Assembly: GCF_018918005.1 (NCBI RefSeq)
Contig: NZ_JAHLPR010000054.1
Location: forward strand, 1-36,211
DNA length: 36,211 nt
From: Paenibacillus sp. MSJ-34
GTDB taxonomy: Bacteria > Bacillota > Bacilli > Paenibacillales > Paenibacillaceae
Reading direction: 5' to 3'
Shown here piece after piece: positions 15,225-23,151 of the stretch. Position numbers and translations under genes: made by a program. The notes under the pieces are model-generated. The model was not told the DNA's origin. It made no database searches and saw only the letters and a list, made by a program, of their open reading frames with translations. Each line of letters opens with the position of its first letter. Within the stretch, counting starts at the first letter, position 1.

Positions 15225-15573
15225 CATAATATATTATTAATTATTTCCAGTTTAGGACATTATATCTAGATTGCCTCACATTGTTCTACTTCGTAACCAA
15301 CGCAATACTCCTATCGCTCGTTCGAGCCGTTTCATATATTCCATCATGTCGCTTGACGTTTTGCTTGATCGATCTATTTAACCAAGTTTGCCCATATGAA
15401 AGGAGGTGGTTTGTCTTTATATTTGCCAAGGAGGTGATCGTCCACTGTTTCGGCAGTACAGACGCGACAGCGATCGCTGTAATGTATCCGTTCTCATTCC
15501 AGCTGCTTTCCTCGCTATGAATTCGAAAGCCCGTTTCGAAAAATTGGAAGGTAAAAAAAAGGAGGAGAATAAA
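15225..15573 (+). other. long untranslated leader of the LPMO gene
   Basis: About 350 bases without a convincing protein gene. It contains two strong Shine-Dalgarno sequences ahead of the true one (AAAGGAGGTGG near 15400 and AAGGAGGTGA near 15429). The first could serve an eight-codon frame TTG 15411 to TGA 15437 (M/L-SLYLPRR), whose last codons form the second site. A perfect 14-bp palindrome ACAGCGATCGCTGT lies at 15467-15480. No known riboswitch consensus was recognised. Confidence 0.5.
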
Positions 15574-16926
15574 ATGGTACATCAAGTTTCCCTGAACGAA
15601 TTCGTTACGAAATGGAAAATGGTATTTATTATCGCAGGTACGATGCTGCTCACGATGATTTTGTCGCTGGCGTTTGCCGAAAGCGCTTCCGCACACGGTT
15701 ATGTCGATTCTCCCGCCAGCCGCGGTTATTTGTGCAAGCTCGGGCAAAATACAAATTGCGGCGCGGTCCAATACGATCCGCATAGTTTGGAAGGGCCGAA
15801 AGGATTTCCGCAAGCCGGACCCGCCGACGGGAAAATAGCGAGCGCTAACGGCCTTTTTCCGGAAATGGATCAGCAAACGGCGACGCGCTGGACGAAAGTG
15901 AACATGTCAAGCGGCAACAATACGTTCCATTGGACGTTGACCGCGGCTCATGCAACGACTTCATGGAAGTATTATATTACGAAGCCGGACTGGAACCCGA
16001 ACGAACCGTTGAAACGGGCGTCATTCGATCTTACTCCCTTCTGCAGTTTCAATGACGGCGGACAACGGCCGCCGAATTCCGTTACCCATTCTTGCAACGT
16101 GCCGAGCCGCTCCGGCTATCATGTTATTCTGGCTGTTTGGGAAATTGCCGATACCGCCAACGCATTCTATAATGTCATCGATGCGAATTTCGGAGGCGGG
16201 TCCGGCGACAATCAACCGCCTACGGCGCCGACGAACTTGAGAACGACGGGAGTGACTGCAAACAGCGTTTCGCTCGCTTGGAACGCCTCGACCGATAATG
16301 TCGGAGTCACCGGATATCAGGTATACCGCGGCGCGAACTTGGCCGCAACCGTTTCCGGTTCGACATTAAGCTATACCGTCACCGGGCTCGCCTCGAATAC
16401 ATCGTATTCGTTTACGGTTCGAGCCGTAGATGCGGCCGGCAATGTGTCGAACGCAAGCAACTCCGTCAGCGCAACGACTTCCGGACCGACGCCGGATACG
16501 GATCCGCCAACCGCCCCGGCAAACTTGCGTGTGACGGGTACGTCGGCCTCCAGCGTATCGCTCGCTTGGAATGCCTCGACGGATAACGTCGGGGTGACGG
16601 GATATCAAGTTTTCCGGGGCTCGACCTTAGTCGCCACCGTGTCGGGATCGTCGCTCAGCTATACCGTCGCCGGGCTTGCCTCGAGCACGACGTATTCATT
16701 CACGGTACGCGCGGTGGATGCGGGCGGCAACGTATCGGGCGCAAGCAATGCCGTCAGCGCGACGACCAATTCGTCCTCGGAGGCTCCGGCCTGGGCTCCC
16801 GGCGTTCAATATAGCGTCGGCGCTCTCGTAACATACGGAGGCAACGTGTACGAATGCCGGCAAGCCCATACGTCCCTGACCGGCTGGGAACCGCCGAATG
16901 TCCCTGCATTATGGCTGCTGAAATAA
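15574..16926 (+). CDS. secreted AA10 lytic polysaccharide monooxygenase with two FN3 and a CBM5/12 module
   Basis: This is a 450-residue secreted copper enzyme that cleaves chitin or cellulose chains oxidatively. The signal peptide ends ASA after residue 40, so mature His41 becomes the N-terminal histidine-brace residue. His126 ('[13 protein letters not shown]') is the second, and Phe198 ('[11 protein letters not shown]') fits the axial position. The AA10 domain spans residues about 41-206, two FN3 modules about 215-302 and 310-398, and a CBM5/12 chitin-binding module about 406-450 ('[41 protein letters not shown]'). The C-terminal module favours chitin as substrate. AGGAGGAG precedes the ATG. 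The two FN3 modules are very alike even at the DNA level, suggesting recent duplication. Confidence 0.93.
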   Translation: MVHQVSLNEFVTKWKMVFIIAGTMLLTMILSLAFAESASAHGYVDSPASRGYLCKLGQNTNCGAVQYDPHSLEGPKGFPQAGPADGKIASANGLFPEMDQQTATRWTKVNMSSGNNTFHWTLTAAHATTSWKYYITKPDWNPNEPLKRASFDLTPFCSFNDGGQRPPNSVTHSCNVPSRSGYHVILAVWEIADTANAFYNVIDANFGGGSGDNQPPTAPTNLRTTGVTANSVSLAWNASTDNVGVTGYQVYRGANLAATVSGSTLSYTVTGLASNTSYSFTVRAVDAAGNVSNASNSVSATTSGPTPDTDPPTAPANLRVTGTSASSVSLAWNASTDNVGVTGYQVFRGSTLVATVSGSSLSYTVAGLASSTTYSFTVRAVDAGGNVSGASNAVSATTNSSSEAPAWAPGVQYSVGALVTYGGNVYECRQAHTSLTGWEPPNVPALWLLK

Positions 16927-16955
16927 TACACATAGGATAAGACCCTCGCCGGACA

Positions 16956-17013
16956 GCGGCTCCGTACGGAAGATGGCGCAATACCGTACGAGCCGCCCCC
17001 GTCGGGGGTTTTT
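16956..17013 (+). terminator. double-hairpin terminator after the LPMO gene
   Basis: A 13-bp stem with one bulge (GCGGCTCCGTACGG and CCGTACGAGCCGC) is followed at once by a second hairpin CCCCC-GTC-GGGGG and five T residues. Confidence 0.85.
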
Positions 17014-17101
17014 ACATACCGTACCGATGCCGCCGGAGAAGATCTGCAATATTAGTTCATTCGCATAGGTACAATCACACAATCAACAGGCCAATCGCAC
17101 T

Positions 17102-17110
17102 CATAACATA
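17102..17110 (+). promoter_or_regulatory. possible sigma-K -10 element for the yjcZ-like gene
   Basis: CATAACATA fits the CATAnnnTA form of late mother-cell (sigma-K) -10 elements and lies 30 bp before the TTG start. The -35 is not clear (an AC dinucleotide lies at about the right distance). Confidence 0.3.
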
Positions 17111-17139
17111 AAGTACACAAATCAAGGAGGTGCTGTGCA

Positions 17140-17244
17140 TTGTCTGGATACGTTGGAGGAGCTTTCACGAACACTGGTACGATTTTGGTGTTATTCATCC
17201 TTCTGGTTATCGTAGCTTGTAGCATTTGCGGCTTCAAATACTGA
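17140..17244 (+). CDS. YjcZ-family sporulation peptide (34 residues)
   Basis: A 34-residue peptide, MSGYVGGAFTNTGTILVLFI followed by a hydrophobic stretch and the ending CSICGFKY. The pattern of a Gly/Tyr-rich start, 'TGTILVLFILLVIVACS' and a short Gly/Phe/Tyr tail is that of the YjcZ family of small sporulation proteins, which are single-pass membrane peptides of unknown role. It starts at TTG with AAGGAGGTG seven bases upstream and ends at TGA 17242-17244. It is monocistronic with its own terminator. Confidence 0.85.
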   Translation: MSGYVGGAFTNTGTILVLFILLVIVACSICGFKY

Positions 17245-17327
17245 TAAGTTCACCGCCTAGTCTTGACATCAAACCGCAGTATCCCCAATTGACAGCGACA
17301 ACGAACTGAATGCTGGCAAGAAATCCT

Positions 17328-17353
17328 AAAGCGCCTAGCCGATAGGCGCTTTT
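17328..17353 (+). terminator. rho-independent terminator after the yjcZ-like gene
   Basis: AAAGCGCCTA-GCCGA-TAGGCGCTTT is a perfect 10-bp stem running into TTTT, about 85 bp after the stop codon. Confidence 0.8.
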
Positions 17354-17425
17354 CCCATTTCTTTGAACGTCTTCGATTCGTCTGTCTTGGATTTCCTGCA
17401 AAGGCGATAGCGCCCGATCGTGAGG

Positions 17426-17455
17426 TTGACAATAGCCGGCAAGATTGATTACATT
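17426..17455 (+). promoter_or_regulatory. promoter of the double-MerR gene
   Basis: Consensus TTGACA (17426-17431) and TACATT (17450-17455) are separated by 18 bp, about 30 bp before the TTG start. Confidence 0.55.
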
Positions 17456-17483
17456 TTTGGTAACAACTTCTCGGAGGTGTGCC

Positions 17484-18188
17484 TTGAGCATCAGACCGAT
17501 CGATATCGCACGCAAACTCAACATCAGCACAAGCGCCTTGCGCCATTACGAAGAATGGGGGATCGTACCGGCCCCTGAGCGCGCCAAGAACGGTTATCGG
17601 CTGTACACGGAAGAACATCTTGCTTATTTCGAATGCATCCGCGCCATGAACGCCGGTTTCGGCATGCAGGTGACCAAAAACGCGATGATGAAAATTCAAA
17701 ACAAGGAAGCGGAAGACGCGTTCTGGCTCGTAAACGAACAGCAAGCCCGCCTGCACCATAATAAATTGCTTGCCGAGAAGACGGTGCAAATTTTGGGATC
17801 CATAGAGCTCGACGAGGCGGATGCCAAACAGAAAAGAAAATGGATGACGATCGGGGAAGTGTCCAAAGAAACGCAAATTCCCAGCACCACGATTCGGCAC
17901 TGGGAAAAGATGGGGTTGCTCGACGTGTCGCGGGACAATGACAACGGTTATCGAAAGTTTAACCGGTCGCATGTGCGCAAAGTGCTCATTATAGGGACGT
18001 TGCGGGCGGCCGTATATTCGCTCGAAGTGATCAAGCAAGTCATTGAGGAACTGGACGGCCATAATGTCGAACAAGCGAGGCGAATCGCCCGCGATTCTTT
18101 GAAATATTTGAACGATTTAAATCAGGCTCAAATCAAGGGCATCCACTATCTATACCGCCTGTGCAATGTATTGAAATTAATCGATTGA
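17484..18188 (+). CDS. regulator with two MerR-type DNA-binding domains
   Basis: This is a 234-residue protein. Residues about 2-70 form one MerR winged helix ('RPIDIARKLNISTSALRHYEEWGIVPAPERAKNGYRLYTEEHLAYFECIRAM') and residues about 119-190 a second ('WMTIGEVSKETQIPSTTIRHWEKMGLLDVSRDNDNGYRKFNRSHVRKVLIIGTLRAA'). A helical segment joins them and another follows. Most MerR proteins have one such domain and dimerise to bind a palindrome; two in one chain imply a different DNA geometry. No effector domain or metal site is visible. TTG 17484 is chosen because CGGAGG lies about six bases upstream. The target is unknown; it converges on the UvrA-like gene. Confidence 0.85.
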   Translation: MSIRPIDIARKLNISTSALRHYEEWGIVPAPERAKNGYRLYTEEHLAYFECIRAMNAGFGMQVTKNAMMKIQNKEAEDAFWLVNEQQARLHHNKLLAEKTVQILGSIELDEADAKQKRKWMTIGEVSKETQIPSTTIRHWEKMGLLDVSRDNDNGYRKFNRSHVRKVLIIGTLRAAVYSLEVIKQVIEELDGHNVEQARRIARDSLKYLNDLNQAQIKGIHYLYRLCNVLKLID

Positions 18189-18226
18189 ATCGATCATGTC
18201 GAATCATTCATACGGCTCCCCCTCTC

Positions 18227-20731
18227 TTACCCTAACTTCTCTTTCAAGAATTGGCCGGTATGCGACGCTGCGATTCGAGCCACCGTTTCCGGCGTGCCTT
18301 CGGCGACGATCGAACCGCCGGCGTCTCCTCCGCCCGGTCCGATATCGATGACCCAATCCGAGCTGCGAATCAGATCGATGTTATGCTCTACGAGAATAAC
18401 CGTATTGCCGGCGTCGACCAAGCGGTCCAACAGAACGAGCAATGGTTTGACATCGTTCGGATGCAAGCCGGTCGAAGGCTCATCCAGCAAATATAAGGTA
18501 TGATGCTTGGAAGGCTTGCCCAATTCTTTTGCCAGCTTGATGCGTTGTCCTTCCCCGCCGGATAGCGTACTGACCGATTGACCCCACTTCAAATATCCGA
18601 GCCCCACTTCGCATAGCAGCTTCGTCATATTGGCCGCTTTCGGGTGATCGCCCAAGATGGGCAAGCTTTCTTGCACGGTCATATCCAAAAGATCCGAAAT
18701 GCTGAAGCCTTGATATTTCACTCGCAGCACCTCTTCCTTGAACCGTCTGCCGCGGCAAGCGGGACAACGTACTTCCAACTCCGGCAGAAAATGCATATGA
18801 ACCGACACGACGCCAAGCCCTTGGCATGATTCGCAACGGCCGCCCGCCGTATTAAACGAAAAATGTTTCGAAGTCAATTGGCTCCGCTTCGCTTCGGGCA
18901 ATCCGGCGAACCAATTTCGCAATATCGTGTATACTTCGGTATATGTCGCAATATTCGATCGTTGCATCCGCGTTAGCGGCGACTGGTTGACGGTGATCAG
19001 CTTGCCGACCTCCTCCCATCCGGTGACGCTGCCGCAGCCATCCGGCTTTCCCCGCTCCCGATCGGAAGAGGCCAGCAGATCGAACAGCAGCGTAGACTTG
19101 CCCGAACCGGAAACGCCGGTAACGGAAACGAGACAACCGAGCGGGAATGAAACGGTAATATGTTTCAAATTTCGCAAATGCGCGTCATGAATCGTCAGCG
19201 ACTTCCCCATCCCCCGCCTTCGCCTCCGTTCTGCCGGGTGTTGATTCGCATCTTTGAAAAAAGCGCCCGTAACCGATTCGGGCTGATTCATTAAATCTTC
19301 CAACCGCCCTTGCCCTACGACATAACCTCCGAAGCTGCCGGCTCCCGGACCCATATCGATAATATGATCCGCCGCCCGCATCACCTCTTCGTCATGCTCG
19401 ATCACAAGCACGGTATTTCCCAAATCGCGCAGTTGCTTCATGACTTGAATCAAGCCCCGCGTATCGCGCGGATGCAATCCCGACGTCGGCTCGTCCAAAA
19501 TATACAGCACGCCCGTCAGTCCCGAACCCAATATCGAGGCCAGCCTCAGCCGCTGCGCCTCTCCGCCGGACAGCGACACCACCTGCCGATTGAGCGACAT
19601 ATAGCCTAGCCCGACATCGGCAATGCGTTTCATTCTCACGATCATATCGTGCAAAATCGGCTCGACAAGCTGCAGGCTCTCTTCCGGAAGCGACTGCTGC
19701 TGCGACTTCATCCAAGCCAGCGAATCGCCGATCGGCCAGGAAGTTACTTCGGATATCGAAGCGCCGCCGACCGAAACGAGACGGCTTTCTTTCCTCAGCC
19801 TCGCCCCTTCGCAGTCGGGACAAATCTGTGCGCGGAAAAACTCCGATCCGCCCGAATCTCCGCCCTTCTCTCTGTACCTTCTCCACATGCCCGTTACGAT
19901 ACCTTCGAATTTCCCTTGATTCACCCCTTTCGGAGGCTTTATATTCGGGAAACGGCCGGAGAATTGTTCGCTCTCTACCCCATGCAAAAGCAAATCCCGT
20001 TGGACGGCGCTATACTCCTTGATCGGCAAATCGCCGTCGAATTCAAAACCGTAATGTTTGGCGGCGGCTTTCAATATGCTCAAATTGTATTCAACAAGGA
20101 AATCGTACCAAGGCAGCACGCCGCCTCCGCGCAAGCTTCGTCCTTCGTCGAATACGGCGTTCATGTCGAGCGAGGCGACATGCCCCAATCCGTCGCAACT
20201 CCCGCAGGCGCCCTCCGGTTTATTGAACGAAAAATGGGACATCGTCAATTTGTCCAGCGTGTGCCCGCAATTGGGGCAATGAACCTTCTCAAGCGCGTCG
20301 TACTCTTCATCGGCGATTCCGCGCACCGGGGCTTCGGCAGCGATCGCAGGCGCAACCGTCGTACCGCAAGCCGGGCAGGGACGTTCGCCCAGCTTGGCAA
20401 ACATAATTCTGAGCAGCGTGTAGATGTCCGTTACCGTGCCGATCGTGGATCTCGGATTGCGGTTCGTCACATGCTGTCCGACGCTGATGGACGGCGAAAG
20501 CCCTTCGATGGAATCCACTTTCGGCTTGCTGATCGAATCGGAGATCATGCCCATGGACTCCATATACTGCCGCTGGCATTCTCGTTGCAGCGTATCCATC
20601 GCCAGAGTGGATTTGCCCGAGCCGGACGGGCCTGTCACGACGACGAGCTTATGCTTCGGAATTTCGAGCGAAATGTTTTTCAGATTATTTTCCCTTGCGC
20701 CTTGAATCCTGATATTCCCTTGCACTTGCAT
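18227..20731 (-). CDS. UvrA paralogue (excinuclease-like ABC ATPase), short class
   Basis: This 834-residue protein has two UvrA-type ATPase halves. Walker A motifs 'GPSGSGKST' (about residue 34) and 'GVSGSGKST', ABC signatures '[10 protein letters not shown]' and '[10 protein letters not shown]', and zinc-binding CxxC pairs ('CPACG', 'CPNCG', 'CGSCDGLG', 'CPDCEG', 'CESCQGLG', 'CPACRG') are all present. Canonical UvrA is about 940-960 residues. Here only about 50 residues separate 'RPCPACG' from '[16 protein letters not shown]', leaving no room for the UvrB-binding domain. Such paralogues occur in antibiotic producers and soil bacteria and are linked to drug or DNA-damage tolerance rather than standard excision repair. 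ATG 20731 is very close to the AGGAGG site; GTG two codons later has better spacing. Confidence 0.9.
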   Translation of the reverse strand: MQVQGNIRIQGARENNLKNISLEIPKHKLVVVTGPSGSGKSTLAMDTLQRECQRQYMESMGMISDSISKPKVDSIEGLSPSISVGQHVTNRNPRSTIGTVTDIYTLLRIMFAKLGERPCPACGTTVAPAIAAEAPVRGIADEEYDALEKVHCPNCGHTLDKLTMSHFSFNKPEGACGSCDGLGHVASLDMNAVFDEGRSLRGGGVLPWYDFLVEYNLSILKAAAKHYGFEFDGDLPIKEYSAVQRDLLLHGVESEQFSGRFPNIKPPKGVNQGKFEGIVTGMWRRYREKGGDSGGSEFFRAQICPDCEGARLRKESRLVSVGGASISEVTSWPIGDSLAWMKSQQQSLPEESLQLVEPILHDMIVRMKRIADVGLGYMSLNRQVVSLSGGEAQRLRLASILGSGLTGVLYILDEPTSGLHPRDTRGLIQVMKQLRDLGNTVLVIEHDEEVMRAADHIIDMGPGAGSFGGYVVGQGRLEDLMNQPESVTGAFFKDANQHPAERRRRRGMGKSLTIHDAHLRNLKHITVSFPLGCLVSVTGVSGSGKSTLLFDLLASSDRERGKPDGCGSVTGWEEVGKLITVNQSPLTRMQRSNIATYTEVYTILRNWFAGLPEAKRSQLTSKHFSFNTAGGRCESCQGLGVVSVHMHFLPELEVRCPACRGRRFKEEVLRVKYQGFSISDLLDMTVQESLPILGDHPKAANMTKLLCEVGLGYLKWGQSVSTLSGGEGQRIKLAKELGKPSKHHTLYLLDEPSTGLHPNDVKPLLVLLDRLVDAGNTVILVEHNIDLIRSSDWVIDIGPGGGDAGGSIVAEGTPETVARIAASHTGQFLKEKLG

Positions 20732-21019
20732 TCCTCCTTGTAAGACGAAACTGAAATTTTCATTTTGACAATTTCATACTACAACATTGATGCAAGTGAT
20801 AAAGTTGATTCGACTAGCCTTTCCCGATCCGGGATCGTTCGGCGTTAAGTCCGTCATGCAGCTTTAAACTTTCTTAATAATGTTTCCGCTCGTTTTACCG
20901 TACCCTAGCGAAAAAATTCCATTAACTTTCTTGCTCCCTAATAATTCCCCTTAATAATACATTCGCCGGACGATCATCATAACAATATTCAAACTTCGAA
21001 GCAGAAGGAGGAATTTGCA

Positions 21020-21691
21020 TTGGCCAAAACTTGGATGAGGATTGCGATAACGGCCCTTTGTATCGCAACGATGCTAAGCGGATGCGCGCAAAAGCAGGAG
21101 AAGCCGAAAGCCCAATCAACCAAAAAAGTGGAAGCGAAATCCGGGCAAAAAAAGAAACAAACAACGAAAAAAGCGAGCGATAACCGGAAAGGGAAATCAT
21201 CTAGCGGTAAAGGCGGCCAAGTGATCGACAGCCGAATCAAAAGCTCCGGACTTTACGACAGCGGTCATTCCTCGACAATAGAAGCAATGTTTCATGCGGC
21301 GGGTATGACGGATGTGAAAGTTCTGGTACATGATAAGGACGTTTATATCGCTGATCCGAAGAAGCAGCTTCAAAAGGCAAAATGGAGTTTAAACACAGGC
21401 AATTTGGGGAAAGGTCATTTAAGCGCCAAAGGGGCCGGCCATCCTGTGGGGGCAAAAGGGGTTCGGGAAAGCAACATGAATATGGTCGTGCGGGAAATAC
21501 GGAAAATTGCAGGCGATCAAGCGCGAATTTTTATCGTTAGCGATTCGAAGGCTCTGTCCGCCATGGATCGGGTCAAGTCCGTTCAAATATCCCCCGCCAA
21601 GGAGAAACAAATCGAACGCGATCTAACTTTAATGAAGAAAAACGCTTCGAAGAAAGAGATATCCCCATCGTCGAAACGAAAAAATAAATAA
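21020..21691 (+). CDS. YhcN/YlaJ-like sporulation lipoprotein
   Basis: This is a 223-residue lipoprotein with signal peptide ending LSGC (Cys22). A very lysine-rich low-complexity region follows (residues about 25-65, K/S/Q/G). The C-terminal part has 'IEAMFHAAGMTDVKVLVHDKDVYIAD', a hydrophobic-strand pattern, and 'VREIRKIAGDQARIFIVSDSKALSAMDRV', reminiscent of the YhcN/YlaJ family of spore-membrane lipoproteins. Family assignment is moderate. The tail is again lysine-rich. The start is TTG with AAGGAGG eight bases upstream. It is monocistronic, with a terminator directly after. Confidence 0.75.
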   Translation: MAKTWMRIAITALCIATMLSGCAQKQEKPKAQSTKKVEAKSGQKKKQTTKKASDNRKGKSSSGKGGQVIDSRIKSSGLYDSGHSSTIEAMFHAAGMTDVKVLVHDKDVYIADPKKQLQKAKWSLNTGNLGKGHLSAKGAGHPVGAKGVRESNMNMVVREIRKIAGDQARIFIVSDSKALSAMDRVKSVQISPAKEKQIERDLTLMKKNASKKEISPSSKRKNK

Positions 21692-21708
21692 AATCATTCG
21701 TAGAAAAG

Positions 21709-21728
21709 CCTGGGTCCCCCAGGTTTTT
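21709..21728 (+). terminator. rho-independent terminator of the YhcN-like gene
   Basis: CCTGGG-TCC-CCCAGG followed by TTTTT, 18 bp after the stop codon. Confidence 0.85.
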
Positions 21729-21743
21729 ATATTGCAATCAAAG

Positions 21744-21772
21744 AAAAAAACCTGATGCGCCTGCCCATCAGG
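21744..21772 (-). terminator. rho-independent terminator of the tetR-GNAT unit
   Basis: On the minus strand CCTGAT-GGGCAGGCGC-ATCAGG is followed by seven T residues, 38 bp after the GNAT stop codon at 21811. Confidence 0.8.
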
Positions 21773-21810
21773 TACGTTCGTTTCATAGTCGGGGCCGTGT
21801 TCGGCAAACA

Positions 21811-22347
21811 CTATTGCCTGGCATACTCCGTCTGAAGAATGCCCATATGAATCAGATCATGCCAGCCTCCGTTCCGAAACAGGCTTTGCCTGGTGATTCC
21901 TTCCTGTTTGAATCCGATCTTCTCATATAACTTGACCGCCCTCTCATTAAACGAAAAGACGCACAAGGAAACGCGGTGCAAATTCATTTCAAGAAACGCG
22001 TAGTCCAGCAGCAGCCGCAGCGCCTCCGTGCCGTATCCTTTTCCCCAATGCCTTTTCGCTCCGATATCGAGAATGCATTCGGCATTCCGATTTTTATAAT
22101 CGATATGGGTGAGCGACGTCACGCCGATCGGCGCGCCCGACGCTTTGTCCACGATCATATAGCTTTTGGCCGAATCCGATCCGAGAATGACATGATTGAC
22201 AAAATCTCTCGTCGTTTCAAGCGTATGCATATCCAGCAAAGGACTGGTTGTCTGCATCACTTCCATATCGTTTCTCCAAGAATGATATAGCTCCGCATCT
22301 TCCGCCGTCATTTTTCTAAACTTGATTCTATCCGTTTCGAACAACAC
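21811..22347 (-). CDS. GNAT acetyltransferase, RimJ/RimL type
   Basis: This 178-residue protein covers a full GNAT domain of the RimJ/RimL group (Acetyltransf_3). 'LDIGAKRHWGKGYGTEALRLLLDYAFLEMNLHRVSLCVFSFNERAVKLYEKIGFKQEG' contains the acetyl-CoA loop (HWGKGYG) and the C-terminal N-E-R-A/Y motif. The acceptor may be a small molecule, antibiotic or protein N-terminus; it cannot be told. The start is GTG 22347 with GGGAG six bases upstream. It follows the TetR gene by 22 bp, so the two are probably one transcript under the TetR-type operator. Confidence 0.88.
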   Translation of the reverse strand: MLFETDRIKFRKMTAEDAELYHSWRNDMEVMQTTSPLLDMHTLETTRDFVNHVILGSDSAKSYMIVDKASGAPIGVTSLTHIDYKNRNAECILDIGAKRHWGKGYGTEALRLLLDYAFLEMNLHRVSLCVFSFNERAVKLYEKIGFKQEGITRQSLFRNGGWHDLIHMGILQTEYARQ

Positions 22348-22369
22348 TGCGCTCTCCCTTTCTTATCTA

Positions 22370-22996
22370 TCATTTATCGTCCGCGTTCGGACACAGCAAT
22401 TCCTTCAAAGAAAACTCCAAAACCTCGAGCTGCTCGCTTACTTTGGTGCGCTCCGGACCTAATTGGTACGTATCCAGCATTAATCCGTCGATGCAAGAAA
22501 TGAAATACAGCGCGATCGATTCCGGCTGCATGCGCGGCTGAAACTCGCCCCGTTCCGCCCCCAACCGGACGAATCGTCCGATGGCCTCCGCCAAGCTTCG
22601 ATATCGCTGCGCAATATAAGGAAAATGTTCCTTGTTCAGCAAATAAGCCGACGACAGGAAAAATTCCGCCCTGGCGCGCAAAAGCGAGTGATGAATCGAT
22701 GCAATGAGCTGCTGTTGCTTCCTTACCCACTCGGTTAATTGATTCCATAACGGAGAATGCTCGTCCGGTTCGAAAAATTGGAGCACTCTCCGGTCCTCAA
22801 ATTGAAGCACTTCCATAAAGACATGCTCGATATTGTCGAAATAGGCATACAGCGCCCCGCGCGATACGCCTGCTTCGTCCATAATGTCCTGCATCGAGGC
22901 ATGCGTATATCCTTTCCGGATAAACACTTTGAGCGCGGCTTGCAGCAATTCCGTTTTCTTCTCCTGCTTATATTTTTCGCTTACTTTCGGCGACAC
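22370..22996 (-). CDS. TetR-family transcriptional regulator
   Basis: This is a 208-residue regulator. Residues about 12-58 are the TetR helix-turn-helix ('ELLQAALKVFIRKGYTHASMQDIMDEAGVSRGALYAYFDNIEHVF'), followed by an all-helical ligand domain resembling the YfiR/QacR-like C-terminal group. GTG 22996 is preferred because AAAGGAG lies nine bases upstream; the TTG three codons earlier directly abuts that site. A palindrome fills the spacer of its promoter, so autorepression is likely, with the downstream GNAT gene in the same unit. The inducing ligand is unknown. Confidence 0.88.
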   Translation of the reverse strand: MSPKVSEKYKQEKKTELLQAALKVFIRKGYTHASMQDIMDEAGVSRGALYAYFDNIEHVFMEVLQFEDRRVLQFFEPDEHSPLWNQLTEWVRKQQQLIASIHHSLLRARAEFFLSSAYLLNKEHFPYIAQRYRSLAEAIGRFVRLGAERGEFQPRMQPESIALYFISCIDGLMLDTYQLGPERTKVSEQLEVLEFSLKELLCPNADDK

Positions 22997-23038
22997 CGGT
23001 CTCAACTCCTTTCGTTAACAATTACAAAATATACACTA

Positions 23039-23047
23039 ATGTCGTTT
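23039..23047. promoter_or_regulatory. third TetR half-site
   Basis: ATGTCGTTT repeats one arm of the palindrome at 23067-23086, in inverted orientation to the nearer arm, just downstream of the predicted transcription start. It suggests a second, partial operator. Confidence 0.5.
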
Positions 23048-23061
23048 TTATACGCAATTCC

Positions 23062-23090
23062 ATTATAAACGACATCAATGTCGTTTTCAA
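23062..23090 (-). promoter_or_regulatory. tetR promoter with operator in the spacer
   Basis: On the minus strand TTGAAA (23085-23090) and consensus TATAAT (23062-23067) are exactly 17 bp apart. The perfect palindrome AAACGACAT-CA-ATGTCGTTT (plus strand, 23067-23086) covers the entire spacer and touches both elements. Confidence 0.75.
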
Positions 23091-23094
23091 CAAT

Positions 23095-23134
23095 AAAAAA
23101 AGGGGCGATCTATTGGAAATTCCAATAGTCGCCC
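23095..23134 (-). terminator. rho-independent terminator of the WG-repeat gene
   Basis: On the minus strand GGGCGA-C-TATTGG pairs with CCAATA-GA-TCGCCC through a short AATTT loop and is followed by TTTTTTTATTG, 18 bp after the stop codon at 23152. Confidence 0.8.
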
Positions 23135-23151
23135 TATTTCGTTCAACAGAC

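Noticed and set aside
15281-15520. 79-codon frame in the LPMO leader
   Set aside because: No ribosome binding site at its ATG and no recognisable family; only the leader's ribosome binding sites are interesting.
15225-15573. c-di-GMP or other known riboswitch in the LPMO leader
   Set aside because: None of the conserved aptamer motifs could be found by eye; a covariance-model search would be decisive.
17250-18074. 274-codon open frame on the minus strand opposite the MerR-type gene
   Set aside because: Overlaps a well-supported gene and contains no domain or start site.
19649-20743. 364-codon open frame on the plus strand opposite the UvrA-like gene
   Set aside because: Antisense to a clearly identified gene; Arg/His/Asp-rich composition typical of shadow frames.
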